Source: Streptomyces scabichelini (lineage in GTDB: Bacteria > Actinomycetota > Actinomycetes > Streptomycetales > Streptomycetaceae). Taken from it: a stretch of DNA of 64,000 bases. Every line of letters starts with the position of its first letter. The first letter of the stretch is position 1. Positions 8,795 to 16,780 of this stretch are shown here, piece after piece. Below the pieces are notes generated by a model that saw only the letters and a program-made list of their open reading frames with translations, did not search any database and had not been told where the DNA came from. Where the stretch lies: positions 98,878-162,877 of the forward strand of contig NZ_JAAKZY010000001.1 of NCBI RefSeq assembly GCF_011045015.1, written 5' to 3'. A program made the position numbers and the translations under genes.

Positions 8795-9163
8795 TCAGGT
8801 CGCTCCAACAGCCTCGCCGAGCGCGGCGATCACATCCGCCTTGCGCGGCTGCCCGGTCGCGCGGCGCACGACGGCTCCGTCCGCGTCGAGCACCAGCACG
8901 GTCGGTGTCTTGAGGATGTCGAGTGCGCGTACGAGGTCCAGGTGGTCCTCGGCATCGATCTCGACGTGGGTCACGCCCGGGACCATTCCAGCAATCTCGC
9001 CGAGCACTCGGCGAGTCGCCCGGCAGGGCGCACAGAAGGCGCTGGAGAACTGGACCAGCGTGGCCCGTTCGCCGAGATTCTCGCCCAACTCGGCCACCCC
9101 GAGGCGCTTTCCGCCATCCCGCCCGCGCACGCTCACCCTCCCGCTCCGCTGCCGATGCAGCAC
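8795..9163 (-). CDS. Thioredoxin-family protein, N-terminus displaced by a frameshifting duplication
   Basis: 122 residues as now framed, from GTG 9163. The thioredoxin fold has active site 'FCAPCRA' in 'TLVQFSSAFCAPCRATRRVLGEI' (read in pieces) and the cis-Pro strand 'LKTPTVLVLDADG'. It would reduce or sense disulfides. Family members usually begin with a hydrophobic anchor; here an anchor-like stretch ('EDVVVLTVAAAYG', from GTG 9233) lies just upstream in another frame, separated by a 22-bp near-duplication. A start at the GTG following GGGAGG (9128-9139 region) would also be possible. Whether the present protein is soluble or the gene is decaying is open. Confidence 0.8.
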   Translation of the reverse strand: MLHRQRSGRVSVRGRDGGKRLGVAELGENLGERATLVQFSSAFCAPCRATRRVLGEIAGMVPGVTHVEIDAEDHLDLVRALDILKTPTVLVLDADGAVVRRATGQPRKADVIAALGEAVGAT

Positions 9164-9191
9164 TCCATAGCTGTCGATGCACGAATCCGTA
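9148..9191 (-). repeat. Adjacent 22-bp imperfect tandem duplication at the start of the thioredoxin gene
   Basis: 9170-9191 and 9148-9169 match at 17 of 22 positions and abut exactly. Translated in their own frames they give 'YGFVHRQ' and 'YGVLHRQ'. Because 22 is not a multiple of 3, the first copy's frame does not continue into the thioredoxin. Confidence 0.75.
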
Positions 9192-9236
9192 GGCGGCCGC
9201 CACGGTGAGCACCACCACGTCTTCAGCGCTCACGAG

Positions 9237-9276
9237 ACCGCGGAGATTCCCGGTGCACCGCGGAGATTCCCGGTGC
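9237..9276. repeat. Perfect 20-bp tandem duplication upstream of the thioredoxin gene
   Basis: ACCGCGGAGATTCCCGGTGC occurs at 9237-9256 and again at 9257-9276 with no mismatch, in the divergent intergenic region before the acyltransferase gene. The identity indicates a recent duplication. Confidence 0.9.
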
Positions 9277-9450
9277 CACGGCAGCCGGACCGTACGCCGA
9301 CGTGATGAGAATCTCGCCACTCGAAGGAACCAGGACTGGCTACTCGTCCGTTCTTCGGGCACGATCTGCGCATTGCCGTAAACCTACGGCTGCGTAACTT
9401 TCCCGCCGGGATACCCCCTTCCCAGGCAGAGAGAAGGGTCCACTCCGTTC

Positions 9451-10179
9451 ATGGCTGAGCTTGCCTACCGTCCCGCCATCGGTCTCGCCCGCACGCTGTT
9501 CAAGGCCTGGGACCTGAAGATCGACTGCAAGGGATCGGAGAACATCCCGCGCTCGGGCGGTGCGGTGCTGGTGAGCAATCACATCAGCTACCTCGACTTC
9601 ATCTTCGACGGTCTCGCCGCCCTGCCGCAGAAGCGCCTGGTCCGCTTCATGGCCAAGGAGTCGGTCTTCCGGCACAAGATCTCCGGCCCGCTGATGCGCA
9701 ACATGAAGCACATCCCCGTGGACCGCAACCAGGGCGAGGCGGCGTACGCACACGCGCTGGACTCCCTGCGCTCCGGTGAGGTCATCGGGGTCTTCCCCGA
9801 AGCCACCATCTCGCAGTCGTTCACGCTGAAGAGCTTCAAGTCGGGTGCCGCGCGCCTGGCCCAGGAGGCCGGCGTCCCGCTGATCCCGATGGCTCTGTGG
9901 GGCACGCAGCGGCTGTGGACGAAGGGCCATCCGAAGAACTTCAAGCGCAGCCACATCCCGATCACCATCCGCGTCGGCGAGGCGATCGAGGCCTCCCGGG
10001 ACAAGTACGCGGGCGCGATCACCCGTCAACTGCGCGAGCGCGTACAGGAGTTGCTGGAAGCAGCCCAGCGCGCCTACCCCGTACGCCCCAAGGACCCGAA
10101 CGACACCTGGTGGATGCCGGCCCATCTCGGCGGCACGGCCCCGACGCCCGAAGAAGTGAAGGCCGCCGAGGCGCGCTGA
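9451..10179 (+). CDS. 1-acyl-sn-glycerol-3-phosphate acyltransferase (PlsC family)
   Basis: 242 residues. Motif I 'NHISYLD' (His-X4-Asp) gives the catalytic pair, motif III is 'GVFPEATIS' (Glu binds glycerol phosphate) and motif IV 'VPLIPMALWGTQ'. The protein would transfer an acyl chain to lysophosphatidic acid or a similar acceptor at the membrane. Purines in GAGAGAAGGG lie about 12 nt before the ATG. It is divergent from the thioredoxin gene and convergent with the transglutaminase-like gene. Confidence 0.93.
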   Translation: MAELAYRPAIGLARTLFKAWDLKIDCKGSENIPRSGGAVLVSNHISYLDFIFDGLAALPQKRLVRFMAKESVFRHKISGPLMRNMKHIPVDRNQGEAAYAHALDSLRSGEVIGVFPEATISQSFTLKSFKSGAARLAQEAGVPLIPMALWGTQRLWTKGHPKNFKRSHIPITIRVGEAIEASRDKYAGAITRQLRERVQELLEAAQRAYPVRPKDPNDTWWMPAHLGGTAPTPEEVKAAEAR

Positions 10180-10212
10180 GCCGCTGCTCCGGCGCCAGGA
10201 CGGTGACTTGAC

Positions 10213-10806
10213 TCAGAGTGCGGCGGGGAGGGTCCGCCACAGGTACTCCCGGTCCGGGGCGTCCTTGAGGGCGCGCACTACGACAGGGTGAGGTTCGGCG
10301 CACAGAACCGGGTAGTCCACCTCATGGGACTTCGAGTCGGGCACCCAGGCAAGGCGCTCACCCTCGAGTGAGAACTGGGCGTCGACTCCCGGCTTGTTCC
10401 CGCGGCAGTCCTGCCGGTGCCATGCCCCGTTGAACCGCACGGCGATCAGACCGTGCACGCAGAGCGCACTGCCGTCGTCGTGCATCAGCGACTGGTAGCA
10501 CAGCGCCGTGGGGATGTCCTCGGCGCGCAGCAGTGCGGCCAGCGCGTGAGCCTTGGCGTGACAGATGCCGGTTCCCTGTTCCAGGACGTCCGAGGCGCGC
10601 CAGGTGACGCGCATGTCGCCGCTGTCGGCCGAGTGCGGGATGTCGTCCCTGACGAATTCGTACGCCGCCTGCGCATAGCCATACGAGTCGGCGACCGTCG
10701 AGGCGAGGCGCGCCGCTGTCTGCCGCACCAGCGGATGGTGATGGTCGATGACCTCGTCGGCAGCCAAGTAGGCGGACAGGTCGGGGGTTTCCTGGATCAG
10801 CTCCAT
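10213..10806 (-). CDS. Transglutaminase-like domain protein
   Basis: 197 residues from ATG 10806. Catalytic Cys lies in 'GTGICHAKAHALAALLRAED', with downstream His in 'CVHGLIAVRFNGAWHRQDCRGNK' (in pieces) and an Asp two turns on, the Cys-His-Asp triad of microbial transglutaminase/protease-like proteins. No signal peptide, so cytoplasmic. Substrate unknown. Divergent from the DUF2975 gene; the shared 158-bp region carries a strong palindrome. Confidence 0.85.
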   Translation of the reverse strand: MELIQETPDLSAYLAADEVIDHHHPLVRQTAARLASTVADSYGYAQAAYEFVRDDIPHSADSGDMRVTWRASDVLEQGTGICHAKAHALAALLRAEDIPTALCYQSLMHDDGSALCVHGLIAVRFNGAWHRQDCRGNKPGVDAQFSLEGERLAWVPDSKSHEVDYPVLCAEPHPVVVRALKDAPDREYLWRTLPAAL

Positions 10807-10861
10807 GGCCGCAGAGCATAGGAATGCGACCGATGGCGAGTCAATGACTTTTCTCCTAGGC

Positions 10862-10947
10862 GCATATCTATGCAGACCTACCGACCAGAACCTACCGCCG
10901 AAACCATTGCTGAACCTATCGAGAATCGATAGGTTTCCATCGTAGGT
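10862..10947. promoter_or_regulatory. Operator cluster of ACCTAYCG boxes with a 10-3-10 palindrome
   Basis: A perfect inverted repeat with arms AACCTATCGA and TCGATAGGTT around GAA occupies 10913-10935. Related boxes ACCTACCG sit at 10876-10883 and 10890-10897, and an inverted CGTAGGT at 10941-10947, only 8 nt before the ribosome site of the DUF2975 gene. A smaller palindrome GCATA-TC-TATGC is at 10862-10873. The density fits an autoregulated promoter, perhaps bound by the HTH protein encoded two genes downstream. Confidence 0.65.
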
Positions 10948-10964
10948 CGATCGAAGGAGAGGCG

Positions 10965-11456
10965 ATGGGGAAGCTGACTGTGCTTGCGCTGCGTGCCGTG
11001 CTCGCGTTGGTGCTCGCCGGCACCGTGTTCGTGCAGGCATTGATGGTGTGGACATTGGTCAGCGGGAGCGACCCGGAGGACGGGTCGCTCCCGCTGACCC
11101 CGCTGCGCGTGATCACGATCCTGGGCATGGTGTCGGTCCAGGTCGCCCTGGTCTGCGTATGGCGGCTGGTGACGATGGTGCGACACGGAACCGTGTTCTC
11201 CCACGCCGCCTTCCGGTACGTGGACGGCGTGATCGGCGCGATCGTGGCGGCTGCCCTCGTGTGGTTCGCGGTCACGGCCATCAATGCGCCGGGCCAGCGG
11301 GACGACCCCGGAGTCACCCTCATCATGGGCGGAGTTGGCGTGGCCATCCTGGGGGTCGCGCTCATCGTGCTCGTACTGCGGATGCTGCTCGCCCAGGCCG
11401 TCGCGCGCGACATCCAGGCGACAGAGCTGCAGGCCGAGCTGGCCGAGGTGATCTGA
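10965..11456 (+). CDS. DUF2975 membrane protein
   Basis: 163 residues with four hydrophobic helices (about 5-30, 48-70, 85-108, 120-145) and the short amphipathic tail 'ARDIQATELQAELAEVI'. GAAGGAG precedes the ATG by 6 nt. DUF2975 proteins are typically encoded directly before a small YozG-like HTH protein, as here, where the stop and the next ATG overlap by one base. The pair probably forms a membrane-regulator unit; the signal is unknown. Confidence 0.85.
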   Translation: MGKLTVLALRAVLALVLAGTVFVQALMVWTLVSGSDPEDGSLPLTPLRVITILGMVSVQVALVCVWRLVTMVRHGTVFSHAAFRYVDGVIGAIVAAALVWFAVTAINAPGQRDDPGVTLIMGGVGVAILGVALIVLVLRMLLAQAVARDIQATELQAELAEVI

Positions 11457-11704
11457 TGCCGATCGCCGTCGACATCGATGTGATGCTGGCCAAGCGGAAG
11501 ATGTCCGTGGGCGAGCTCGCGGACCGCGTCGGGATCACACCCGCCAACCTGGCGGTGCTCAAGAACGGCCGTGCCAAGGCGGTCCGCTTCACCACCCTCG
11601 CCGCGCTCTGCGAGGTACTCGAGTGTCAGCCGGGAGACCTGCTGCGCTGGGAGGCCAGGGGCGCCTCGGACGAGGATTCCGCGGACGGGGTATCGCGCCC
11701 CTAA
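11456..11704 (+). CDS. Small XRE-type helix-turn-helix regulator (YozG-like)
   Basis: 82 residues: 'VMLAKRKMSVGELADRVGITPANLAVLKNGRAKAVRF' is a complete Cro/XRE HTH, followed by 'TTLAALCEVLECQPGDLLRWE', typical of YozG-like proteins. Start ATG overlaps the preceding stop (TGATG), so translation is coupled. The TAA stop (11702-11704) is provided by the left arm of a dispersed intergenic repeat, so the last residues may be an addition to the ancestral protein. Confidence 0.9.
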   Translation: MPIAVDIDVMLAKRKMSVGELADRVGITPANLAVLKNGRAKAVRFTTLAALCEVLECQPGDLLRWEARGASDEDSADGVSRP

Positions 11705-11770
11705 GGAGGCCGCAGGCCCCTTAGGGGCGCGGGGAACTGCGCGACCAACCACAGACGACCCGCACCTGTC
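11690..11770. repeat. Dispersed Streptomyces-type intergenic repeat, copy 1 (with hairpin)
   Basis: Starts in the last codons of the HTH gene. It holds a perfect 11-bp hairpin CGCCCCTAAGG (11696-11706) / CCTTAGGGGCG (11719-11729) with a GGCC-GCA-GGCC loop, then GCGGGGAACTGCGCGACC and AACCACAGACGAC. The hairpin can terminate transcription. Related copies lie at about 45829-45920 and 53877-54010. Confidence 0.85.
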
Positions 11771-11792
11771 GTACTGCACCCCCAGCGGAGCG

Positions 11793-12863
11793 CTAACGCG
11801 CCATCTCCTCCTTGAGTGCCGCCACAAAGCCGTCCACGTCGTCCTCCGTCGTGTCGAAGGAGCACATCCAGCGGACGTCGCCCGCGGCCTCGTCCCAGAA
11901 GTAGAAGCGGTACCGCTTCTGGAGGCGTTCGCTCGCGTCGTGGGGCAGCCGGGCGAAGACCGCGTTGGCCTGCACCGGGTGGAGGATCTCGACGCCGTGC
12001 ACCGCTCGCACGCCCTCGGCGAGACGCTGAGCCATCTCGTTGGCATGGCGGGCGTTGCGCAGCCACAGGTCCTTGGCGAGCAGCGCCTCCAACTGCACCG
12101 ATACGAAGCGCATCTTGGAGGCGAGTTGCATCGACAGCTTGCGCAGGTGCTTCATGTGGCTGACGGCGTCCTGGTTGAGGACGACGACGGCCTCGCCGAA
12201 CAGCGCGCCGTTCTTGGTGCCGCCGAAGGACAGGACGTCCACGCCCGCCGCGTCGGTGAACGTCCGCATCGGGACGTTCAGTGAGGCGGCCGCGTTGGCT
12301 ATCCGGGCTCCGTCGAGGTGCACCTTCAGGCCGAGCGCGTGGGCGTGCTCGCAGATCGCGCGGATCTCGTCGGGCGTGTAGACGGTGCCGAGTTCGGTGT
12401 TCTGGGTGATCGAGACGACCTGCGGCATCGCGCGGTGCTCGTCCTCCCAGCCGTACGCCTGCCGGTCGATCAGCTCGGGCGTGAGCTTGCCGTCCGGGGT
12501 GGGCACCGTCAGCAGTTTGAGGCCGCCCATGCGCTCGGGGGCGCCGCCCTCGTCGACGTTGATGTGCGCGCCCTCCGCGCAGATCACCGCGCCCCAGCGG
12601 TCCGTGAGCGCCTGGAGTGATACGACGTTGGCGCCCGTCCCGTTGAAGACGGGGAACGCCTCGGCCGTCGCGCCGAAGTGGCTGCGCATCACCTGCTGGA
12701 GGTGCTCGGTGTACGCGTCCTCGCCGTACGAGACCTGGTGACCGCCGTTGGCCAGGGCCAGGGCGGCGAGCACCTCGGGGTGGGCCCCCGCGTAGTTGTC
12801 GCTGGCGAAGCCGCGGACCTCCGGGTCGTGATGACGCCGGGCGTCGGTCTTCGGAGGGTTCAC
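11793..12863 (-). CDS. ltaE: Low-specificity L-threonine aldolase
   Basis: 356 residues from GTG 12863, which overlaps the preceding gene's stop as GTGA; another GTG at 12881 would add six residues. PLP-dependent fold type I: 'FASDNYAGAHPEVLAAL', 'VFNGTGANVVSLQAL', 'GKLTPELIDRQAYG', 'HLDGARIANAAASL' and PLP Lys in 'VLSFGGTKNGALFGEAVV'. It splits threonine or beta-hydroxy amino acids to glycine and an aldehyde. It is last in an operon with an SDR and a DUF6421 protein, so its true substrate may be a pathway-specific hydroxyamino acid. Confidence 0.9.
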   Translation of the reverse strand: MNPPKTDARRHHDPEVRGFASDNYAGAHPEVLAALALANGGHQVSYGEDAYTEHLQQVMRSHFGATAEAFPVFNGTGANVVSLQALTDRWGAVICAEGAHINVDEGGAPERMGGLKLLTVPTPDGKLTPELIDRQAYGWEDEHRAMPQVVSITQNTELGTVYTPDEIRAICEHAHALGLKVHLDGARIANAAASLNVPMRTFTDAAGVDVLSFGGTKNGALFGEAVVVLNQDAVSHMKHLRKLSMQLASKMRFVSVQLEALLAKDLWLRNARHANEMAQRLAEGVRAVHGVEILHPVQANAVFARLPHDASERLQKRYRFYFWDEAAGDVRWMCSFDTTEDDVDGFVAALKEEMAR

Positions 12864-13606
12864 GGCTTCTCGGTCAGCCACAGACGCTTTCCGTTCACTT
12901 CGGCGGCGGGCTCGTCCCAGACGTCGACGATGGCCTCGGCCAGATCATTGACGTCCGTGAAGCCCGCGAACTTCGCATTGGGGCGCTCGGCGCGCATCGC
13001 GTCGTGCACCAACGCCTTCACTATCAGGATGGCAGCCGCCGCCCTCGGCCCGGACTCACCCCCGGCCTTGCGGAAGAAGTCGGCCAGGGCCAGCGTCCAC
13101 GCCTCGGCGGCGGCCTTGGCGGCGGAGTACGCGGCGTTGCCCGCCGTGGGCTTGCTGGCGCCGGCGGCGCTGATCAGGACGTAACGGCCGCGATCGCTGT
13201 GCTGCAACGCCTCGTGGAAGGCCAGGGAGGTGTGCTGCACGGTGCGGATCAGCAGCATCTCCAGCAGATCCCAGTCGTCGAGACTGGTCCTGGTGAAGGT
13301 CTCGCTGCCGCGCCAGCCGCCGACGAGGTGGACCAGGCCGTCGACACGGCCGAAGTCCTTCTCGATGTGAATCGCCCAGTCGCGGGTCGACTCCCGGTCG
13401 AGCAGGTCGACCGTGTCCCCGATGACGGTGGCGCCGCCGTGCGCGTAGCGCGCCGCGTCCACGGCCTCCGCAAGACGCTCGGGGTCGTTGTCCGCCCCGA
13501 TGACGGTCGCCCCTGCCTCGGCGAGCCGCAGCAGCGTCGCACGTCCGGCGGGTCCGCCCGCGCCGGCCACCGCGACCACCGCACCGCTGAGAGCCCCGTT
13601 CTGCAT
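12860..13606 (-). CDS. Short-chain dehydrogenase/reductase family protein
   Basis: 248 residues from ATG 13606, with AGGAGG 8 nt upstream. Rossmann motif 'VVAVAGAGGPAGRATLLRLAEAG' (in pieces, G-rich 12-20), 'DGLVHLVGGWRGSETF', and active-site 'SAAGASKPTAGNAAYSAAKAAAEAW' carrying Ser, Tyr and Lys (YxxxK). NAD(P)-dependent oxidation or reduction of an unknown alcohol/ketone. Middle gene of the DUF6421-SDR-threonine aldolase operon: 38 bp after the DUF6421 stop and overlapping the aldolase start. Confidence 0.9.
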   Translation of the reverse strand: MQNGALSGAVVAVAGAGGPAGRATLLRLAEAGATVIGADNDPERLAEAVDAARYAHGGATVIGDTVDLLDRESTRDWAIHIEKDFGRVDGLVHLVGGWRGSETFTRTSLDDWDLLEMLLIRTVQHTSLAFHEALQHSDRGRYVLISAAGASKPTAGNAAYSAAKAAAEAWTLALADFFRKAGGESGPRAAAAILIVKALVHDAMRAERPNAKFAGFTDVNDLAEAIVDVWDEPAAEVNGKRLWLTEKP

Positions 13607-13644
13607 GGTCCTCGCCTCCTGAGCACTGTTCCGGGCATGATCGC

Positions 13645-15042
13645 TCACGCGGCGACCCGCTGGGCACTGTCCGCCGTGATGCCCTTGGCGGAGGCGATCA
13701 CGTTCTTCAGCTTCTTGGACAGTGCCTCATAGAACATGCTCAGCGGAAACTCGTCCGGAAGCACGTCATCGACGAGTTTTCGCGGCGGCCGGCTCAGATC
13801 CAGGGCGTCCGGACCCTTGGCCCACTTGGAGCCCGGGTGCGGGGCGAGGTAGCTGGAGACCAGTTCATAGCCGGCGAACCAGTGGACCAGCTTCGGACGG
13901 TCGATGCCGTCGCGGTACAGCTTCTCGATCTCGGCGCACAGCTCGTTGGTGACCTGCGGGGCGCGCTGCCAGTCGATGGACAGCTTGTTGTCGGTCCAGC
14001 GGACGACATCGTGCTTGTGCAGGTAGGCGAAGAGCAGCTGGCCGCCGAGGCCGTCGTAGTTGCGGACACGCTCACCGGTGACCGGGAAGCGGAACATCCG
14101 GTCGAACAGCACCGCGTACTGCACGTCACGGCCCTGCGGGAAGCCGTCGTCCGCGAGCTTCACGGCCTCCCTGAAGGCGGTGAGGTCGCAGCGCAGCTCC
14201 TCGAGGCCGTACATCCAGAACGGCTGGCGCTGCTTGATCATGAACGGGTCGAAGGGCAGGTCGCCGCGGCTGTGGGTGCGGTCGTGGACCATGTCCCACA
14301 GGACGAACGCCTGCTGGCAGCGGTCCTGGTCGCCGACCATCTCCCGGATGTCGTCGGGCAGTTCGAGCCCGAGGATGCCGACGGCGGCCTCGGTGACCCG
14401 GCGGAAGCGGGCGGCCTCGCGGTCGCAGAAGATGCCGCCCCAGCTGAACCGCTCGGGGGCCTCGCGCACGGCGACGGTCTCCGGGAAGAGGACGGCCGAG
14501 TTGGTGTCGTAGCCCGAGGTGAAGTCCTCGAAGGTGATGCCGCAGAACAGCGGGTTGTCATAGCGGGTGCGCTCCAGCTCGGCGAGCCAGTCCGGCCACA
14601 CCATGCGCAGCACGACCGCTTCCAGGTTGCGGTCCGGGTTGCCGTTCTGCGTGTACATGGGGAAGACGACCAGGTGCTGGAGGCCGTCCTCGCGGTGTGC
14701 GGCGGGCTGGAAGGCCAGCAGCGAGTCGAGGAAGTCGGGGATCTTGAAACCCTCGTCCGCCCAGCGGCGCAGGTCACCGACGAGCGCCTCGTGGTACGCG
14801 GCGTCGTGCGGAAGCAGTGGCGCGAGCGCCTCGACGGCGCCCACGACACGGCGTACGGCGTGATCGGCGTCCCCGGGATCAGGGGCGCCCTCGGAGTCGA
14901 AGTCGATCGAGCCGTCCTTGGACTGCCATGGCCGGATCTGCTCCACGGCATCCTTGAGCACGGGCCAAGCCGGGTGCTCCACCACCCTGCCGCTGGGAGG
15001 AACCTGCCCCTCCGCACCCACCTGCACAAGAATTTCCGTCAT
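13645..15042 (-). CDS. DUF6421 family protein
   Basis: 465 residues from ATG 15042 (GAAGGAT about 6 nt upstream). I recognise it as the actinobacterial DUF6421 family, which has no known function. Visible features are the conserved aromatic/His-rich blocks 'LVVFPMYTQNGNPDRNLEAVVLRMVWPDW' (in pieces), 'VLWDMVHDRTHSRGDLPFDPFMIKQRQPFWMYGLEELRCDL' (in pieces) and 'FAYLHKHDVVRWTDN'. The 'HDRTHSRGD' cluster could bind a metal. First gene of the operon with SDR and threonine aldolase; this order is familiar to me from Streptomyces and suggests one pathway acting on an amino-acid-like compound. Confidence 0.8.
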   Translation of the reverse strand: MTEILVQVGAEGQVPPSGRVVEHPAWPVLKDAVEQIRPWQSKDGSIDFDSEGAPDPGDADHAVRRVVGAVEALAPLLPHDAAYHEALVGDLRRWADEGFKIPDFLDSLLAFQPAAHREDGLQHLVVFPMYTQNGNPDRNLEAVVLRMVWPDWLAELERTRYDNPLFCGITFEDFTSGYDTNSAVLFPETVAVREAPERFSWGGIFCDREAARFRRVTEAAVGILGLELPDDIREMVGDQDRCQQAFVLWDMVHDRTHSRGDLPFDPFMIKQRQPFWMYGLEELRCDLTAFREAVKLADDGFPQGRDVQYAVLFDRMFRFPVTGERVRNYDGLGGQLLFAYLHKHDVVRWTDNKLSIDWQRAPQVTNELCAEIEKLYRDGIDRPKLVHWFAGYELVSSYLAPHPGSKWAKGPDALDLSRPPRKLVDDVLPDEFPLSMFYEALSKKLKNVIASAKGITADSAQRVAA

Positions 15043-15444
15043 GACCCATCCTTCACAGAAGAACCTCGCGTTTGGACACCGTATGCGTGCGGCGTTCCTC
15101 CTCACAAGTGGAGACTCGGGAAATTATCCTGCGTTACCTCATCTTCACCGCTCTTTTTCCTGCCGGATGCCGTCGTTGCGAATACTTCCGTCGCTTCCTG
15201 GGTAGCGGCGCGGGTGGCCTCCATGCGCTACCGGAGCGCCGTCGGTCAACGCTCCCGGGACTCGCCCACTCAGGGGTGAGCCGGGAGCCGCGACAGTCCG
15301 TGTTCGTGCGGCTGGAAGGCGTCATTCCCCGCTGTCGGACCGGGTTCATCAGCGGGTCCGGCGATTAGGCTGCGGGCTGGCCGCGTGGGCACGGGACCGC
15401 AGCGCGCGGCAGCCGAGCCGCCGTCGACGGAAGCGGAGTCAACG
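15043..15444. other. 402-bp divergent intergenic region, no gene seen
   Basis: Separates the DUF6421 operon from the glycerophosphodiesterase gene. Short frames here have no ribosome sites or family features. The left part holds an AT-richer stretch (AAATTATCC, 15121-15129) that on the minus strand reads GGATAAT and may be the operon's -10. A hairpin with arms GCTCCCGG (15251-15258) / CCGGGAGC (15281-15288) lies midway. Confidence 0.5.
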
Positions 15445-16128
15445 TTGAACTTCCTCACCATCGGTCACCGCGGAATCATGGGTGTCGAACCCGAGAACAC
15501 CCTCCGTTCCTTCGTCGCCGCCGAGCAGGCGGGCCTCGACGTGATCGAACTCGATCTGCATCTGAGCAAGGACGGCGAGCTCGTCGTCATGCACGACGCC
15601 GACGTGGACCGTACGACCGACGGTTCGGGCCCGATCGCCGAGCAGACCCTCGCGGAGCTGCGGGCGCTGGACGCGGGACGCGGGGAACGCATCCCGGTCT
15701 TCGAGGAGGTCCTGGACGCCGTCACGGCGCCGCTGCAGGCCGAGATCAAGGACGTCGCGGCGGCCCAGGCGCTCGCCGAGGTCATGCACCGGCGGGATCT
15801 GGCCGGCCGGGTCGAGGTGCTGTCGTTCCACGACGAGGCGATCGCCGAGATCGCGCGGCTCGTCCCGGGCGTACGCACCGCGCTCGTCGCCAGCCGGTAC
15901 GGCACCGATGTCGTCGAGCGCGCCACCGCCGTCGGCGCCACCGGTCTCGTACTGAACATCCGGCGGCTGACCCTGGAGATCGTCGAGTGCGCGCGCAAGG
16001 CGGACCTGCGGATCATCGGCTGGGTGGTGAACACGCAGGACCATCTGCGGCTGGTGCGCGCCCTGGGGCTGGACGGCGCGACCACCGACTACCCGGAGAT
16101 CAAGCGCACCGGACGCTTCACGGCGTAG
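15445..16128 (+). CDS. Glycerophosphodiester phosphodiesterase
   Basis: 227 residues from TTG 15445; GCGGAG lies about 8 nt upstream and homologous N-termini begin at this 'NFLTIGHRG'. GDPD signatures: 'GHRGIMGVEPENTLRSF', 'ELDLHLSKDGELVVMHD' with catalytic His, Glu, Asp and the second His, then 'LQAEIKD' and 'VLSFHDEAI', ending in the NTQD/TTDYP region. It hydrolyses glycerophosphodiesters to glycerol-3-phosphate and an alcohol. No signal peptide, so cytoplasmic. Confidence 0.93.
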   Translation: MNFLTIGHRGIMGVEPENTLRSFVAAEQAGLDVIELDLHLSKDGELVVMHDADVDRTTDGSGPIAEQTLAELRALDAGRGERIPVFEEVLDAVTAPLQAEIKDVAAAQALAEVMHRRDLAGRVEVLSFHDEAIAEIARLVPGVRTALVASRYGTDVVERATAVGATGLVLNIRRLTLEIVECARKADLRIIGWVVNTQDHLRLVRALGLDGATTDYPEIKRTGRFTA

Positions 16129-16146
16129 GGCACTTCACCGGGCAGG

Positions 16147-16189
16147 CGGCTTCACAGCACAAGCGGCCTCACGGCACAAGTGGCTTCAC
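16147..16189. repeat. 17-bp tandem repeat (2.5 copies) over the GNAT stop codon
   Basis: Units 16147-16163, 16164-16180 (15 of 17 matching) and a partial at 16181-16189 share the CGGCTTCACAGCACAAG pattern. The convergent GNAT gene ends inside the second unit (16169-16171). Confidence 0.75.
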
Positions 16190-16711
16190 CAGGAGCTCGA
16201 ACTCCAGGTCGTCGCGCTGCGGAATGCCGAACCGTTCGTCGCCGTACGGGAAGGGGATCATCTTTCCCGTACGGCGGTAGCCGCGCCGCTCGTACCAGGC
16301 GATGAGGTCCTCGCGCACGGAGATCACGGCCATGTGCATCTCCGCGACGCCCCAGATCTCGCGCGCGTGCCGCTCGGCCTCGGCGAGGATCACCTTGCCG
16401 AGGCCCCCGCCCTGCTGTGCGGGGCTGACCGCGAACATGCCGAAGTGGGCGTGGTCACCGCGGTGTTCGAGCTGGCAGCAGGCGATCAGCGTGCCGTCGC
16501 GCTCGACGGTCAGCAGACGGCTGTCGGGCGACTCGATGACCTCGCGCACGCCCTCCGGGTCCGTCCGCTGTCCCTCCAGGATGTCCGCCTCGGTGGTCCA
16601 GCCGATGCGGCTGGAGTCCCCTCGGTAGGCCGACTCGACGAGCAGGACAACGGCGTCGACGTCGGCGTCGGCGGCCTCTCGGAAGGTCAGACCAGTGGCG
16701 GCGGTGTCCAT
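16169..16711 (-). CDS. GNAT-family N-acetyltransferase
   Basis: 180 residues from ATG 16711. Acetyl-CoA motif A is 'MFAVSPAQQGGGLGKVILAEAERHA' (Q/RxxGxG/A pattern), motif B ends 'WYERRGYRRTGKMIPFPYGDERFG'. Substrate unknown; the C-terminal 'PYGDERFGIP' is common in actinobacterial GNATs of unassigned role. Its last codons lie within a tandem repeat. Confidence 0.88.
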   Translation of the reverse strand: MDTAATGLTFREAADADVDAVVLLVESAYRGDSSRIGWTTEADILEGQRTDPEGVREVIESPDSRLLTVERDGTLIACCQLEHRGDHAHFGMFAVSPAQQGGGLGKVILAEAERHAREIWGVAEMHMAVISVREDLIAWYERRGYRRTGKMIPFPYGDERFGIPQRDDLEFELLVKPLVP

Positions 16712-16780
16712 GGGAACGGTCTCCGGTATCGGCGCGGCTCGGGCACCGACGAGCGTAGCCCTCCCACTAAGGTGCGCGGC

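Noticed and set aside
9237..9276. The 20-bp tandem pair as a regulator binding site
   Set aside because: The two units are not palindromic and are identical, which fits a recent duplication better than an operator.
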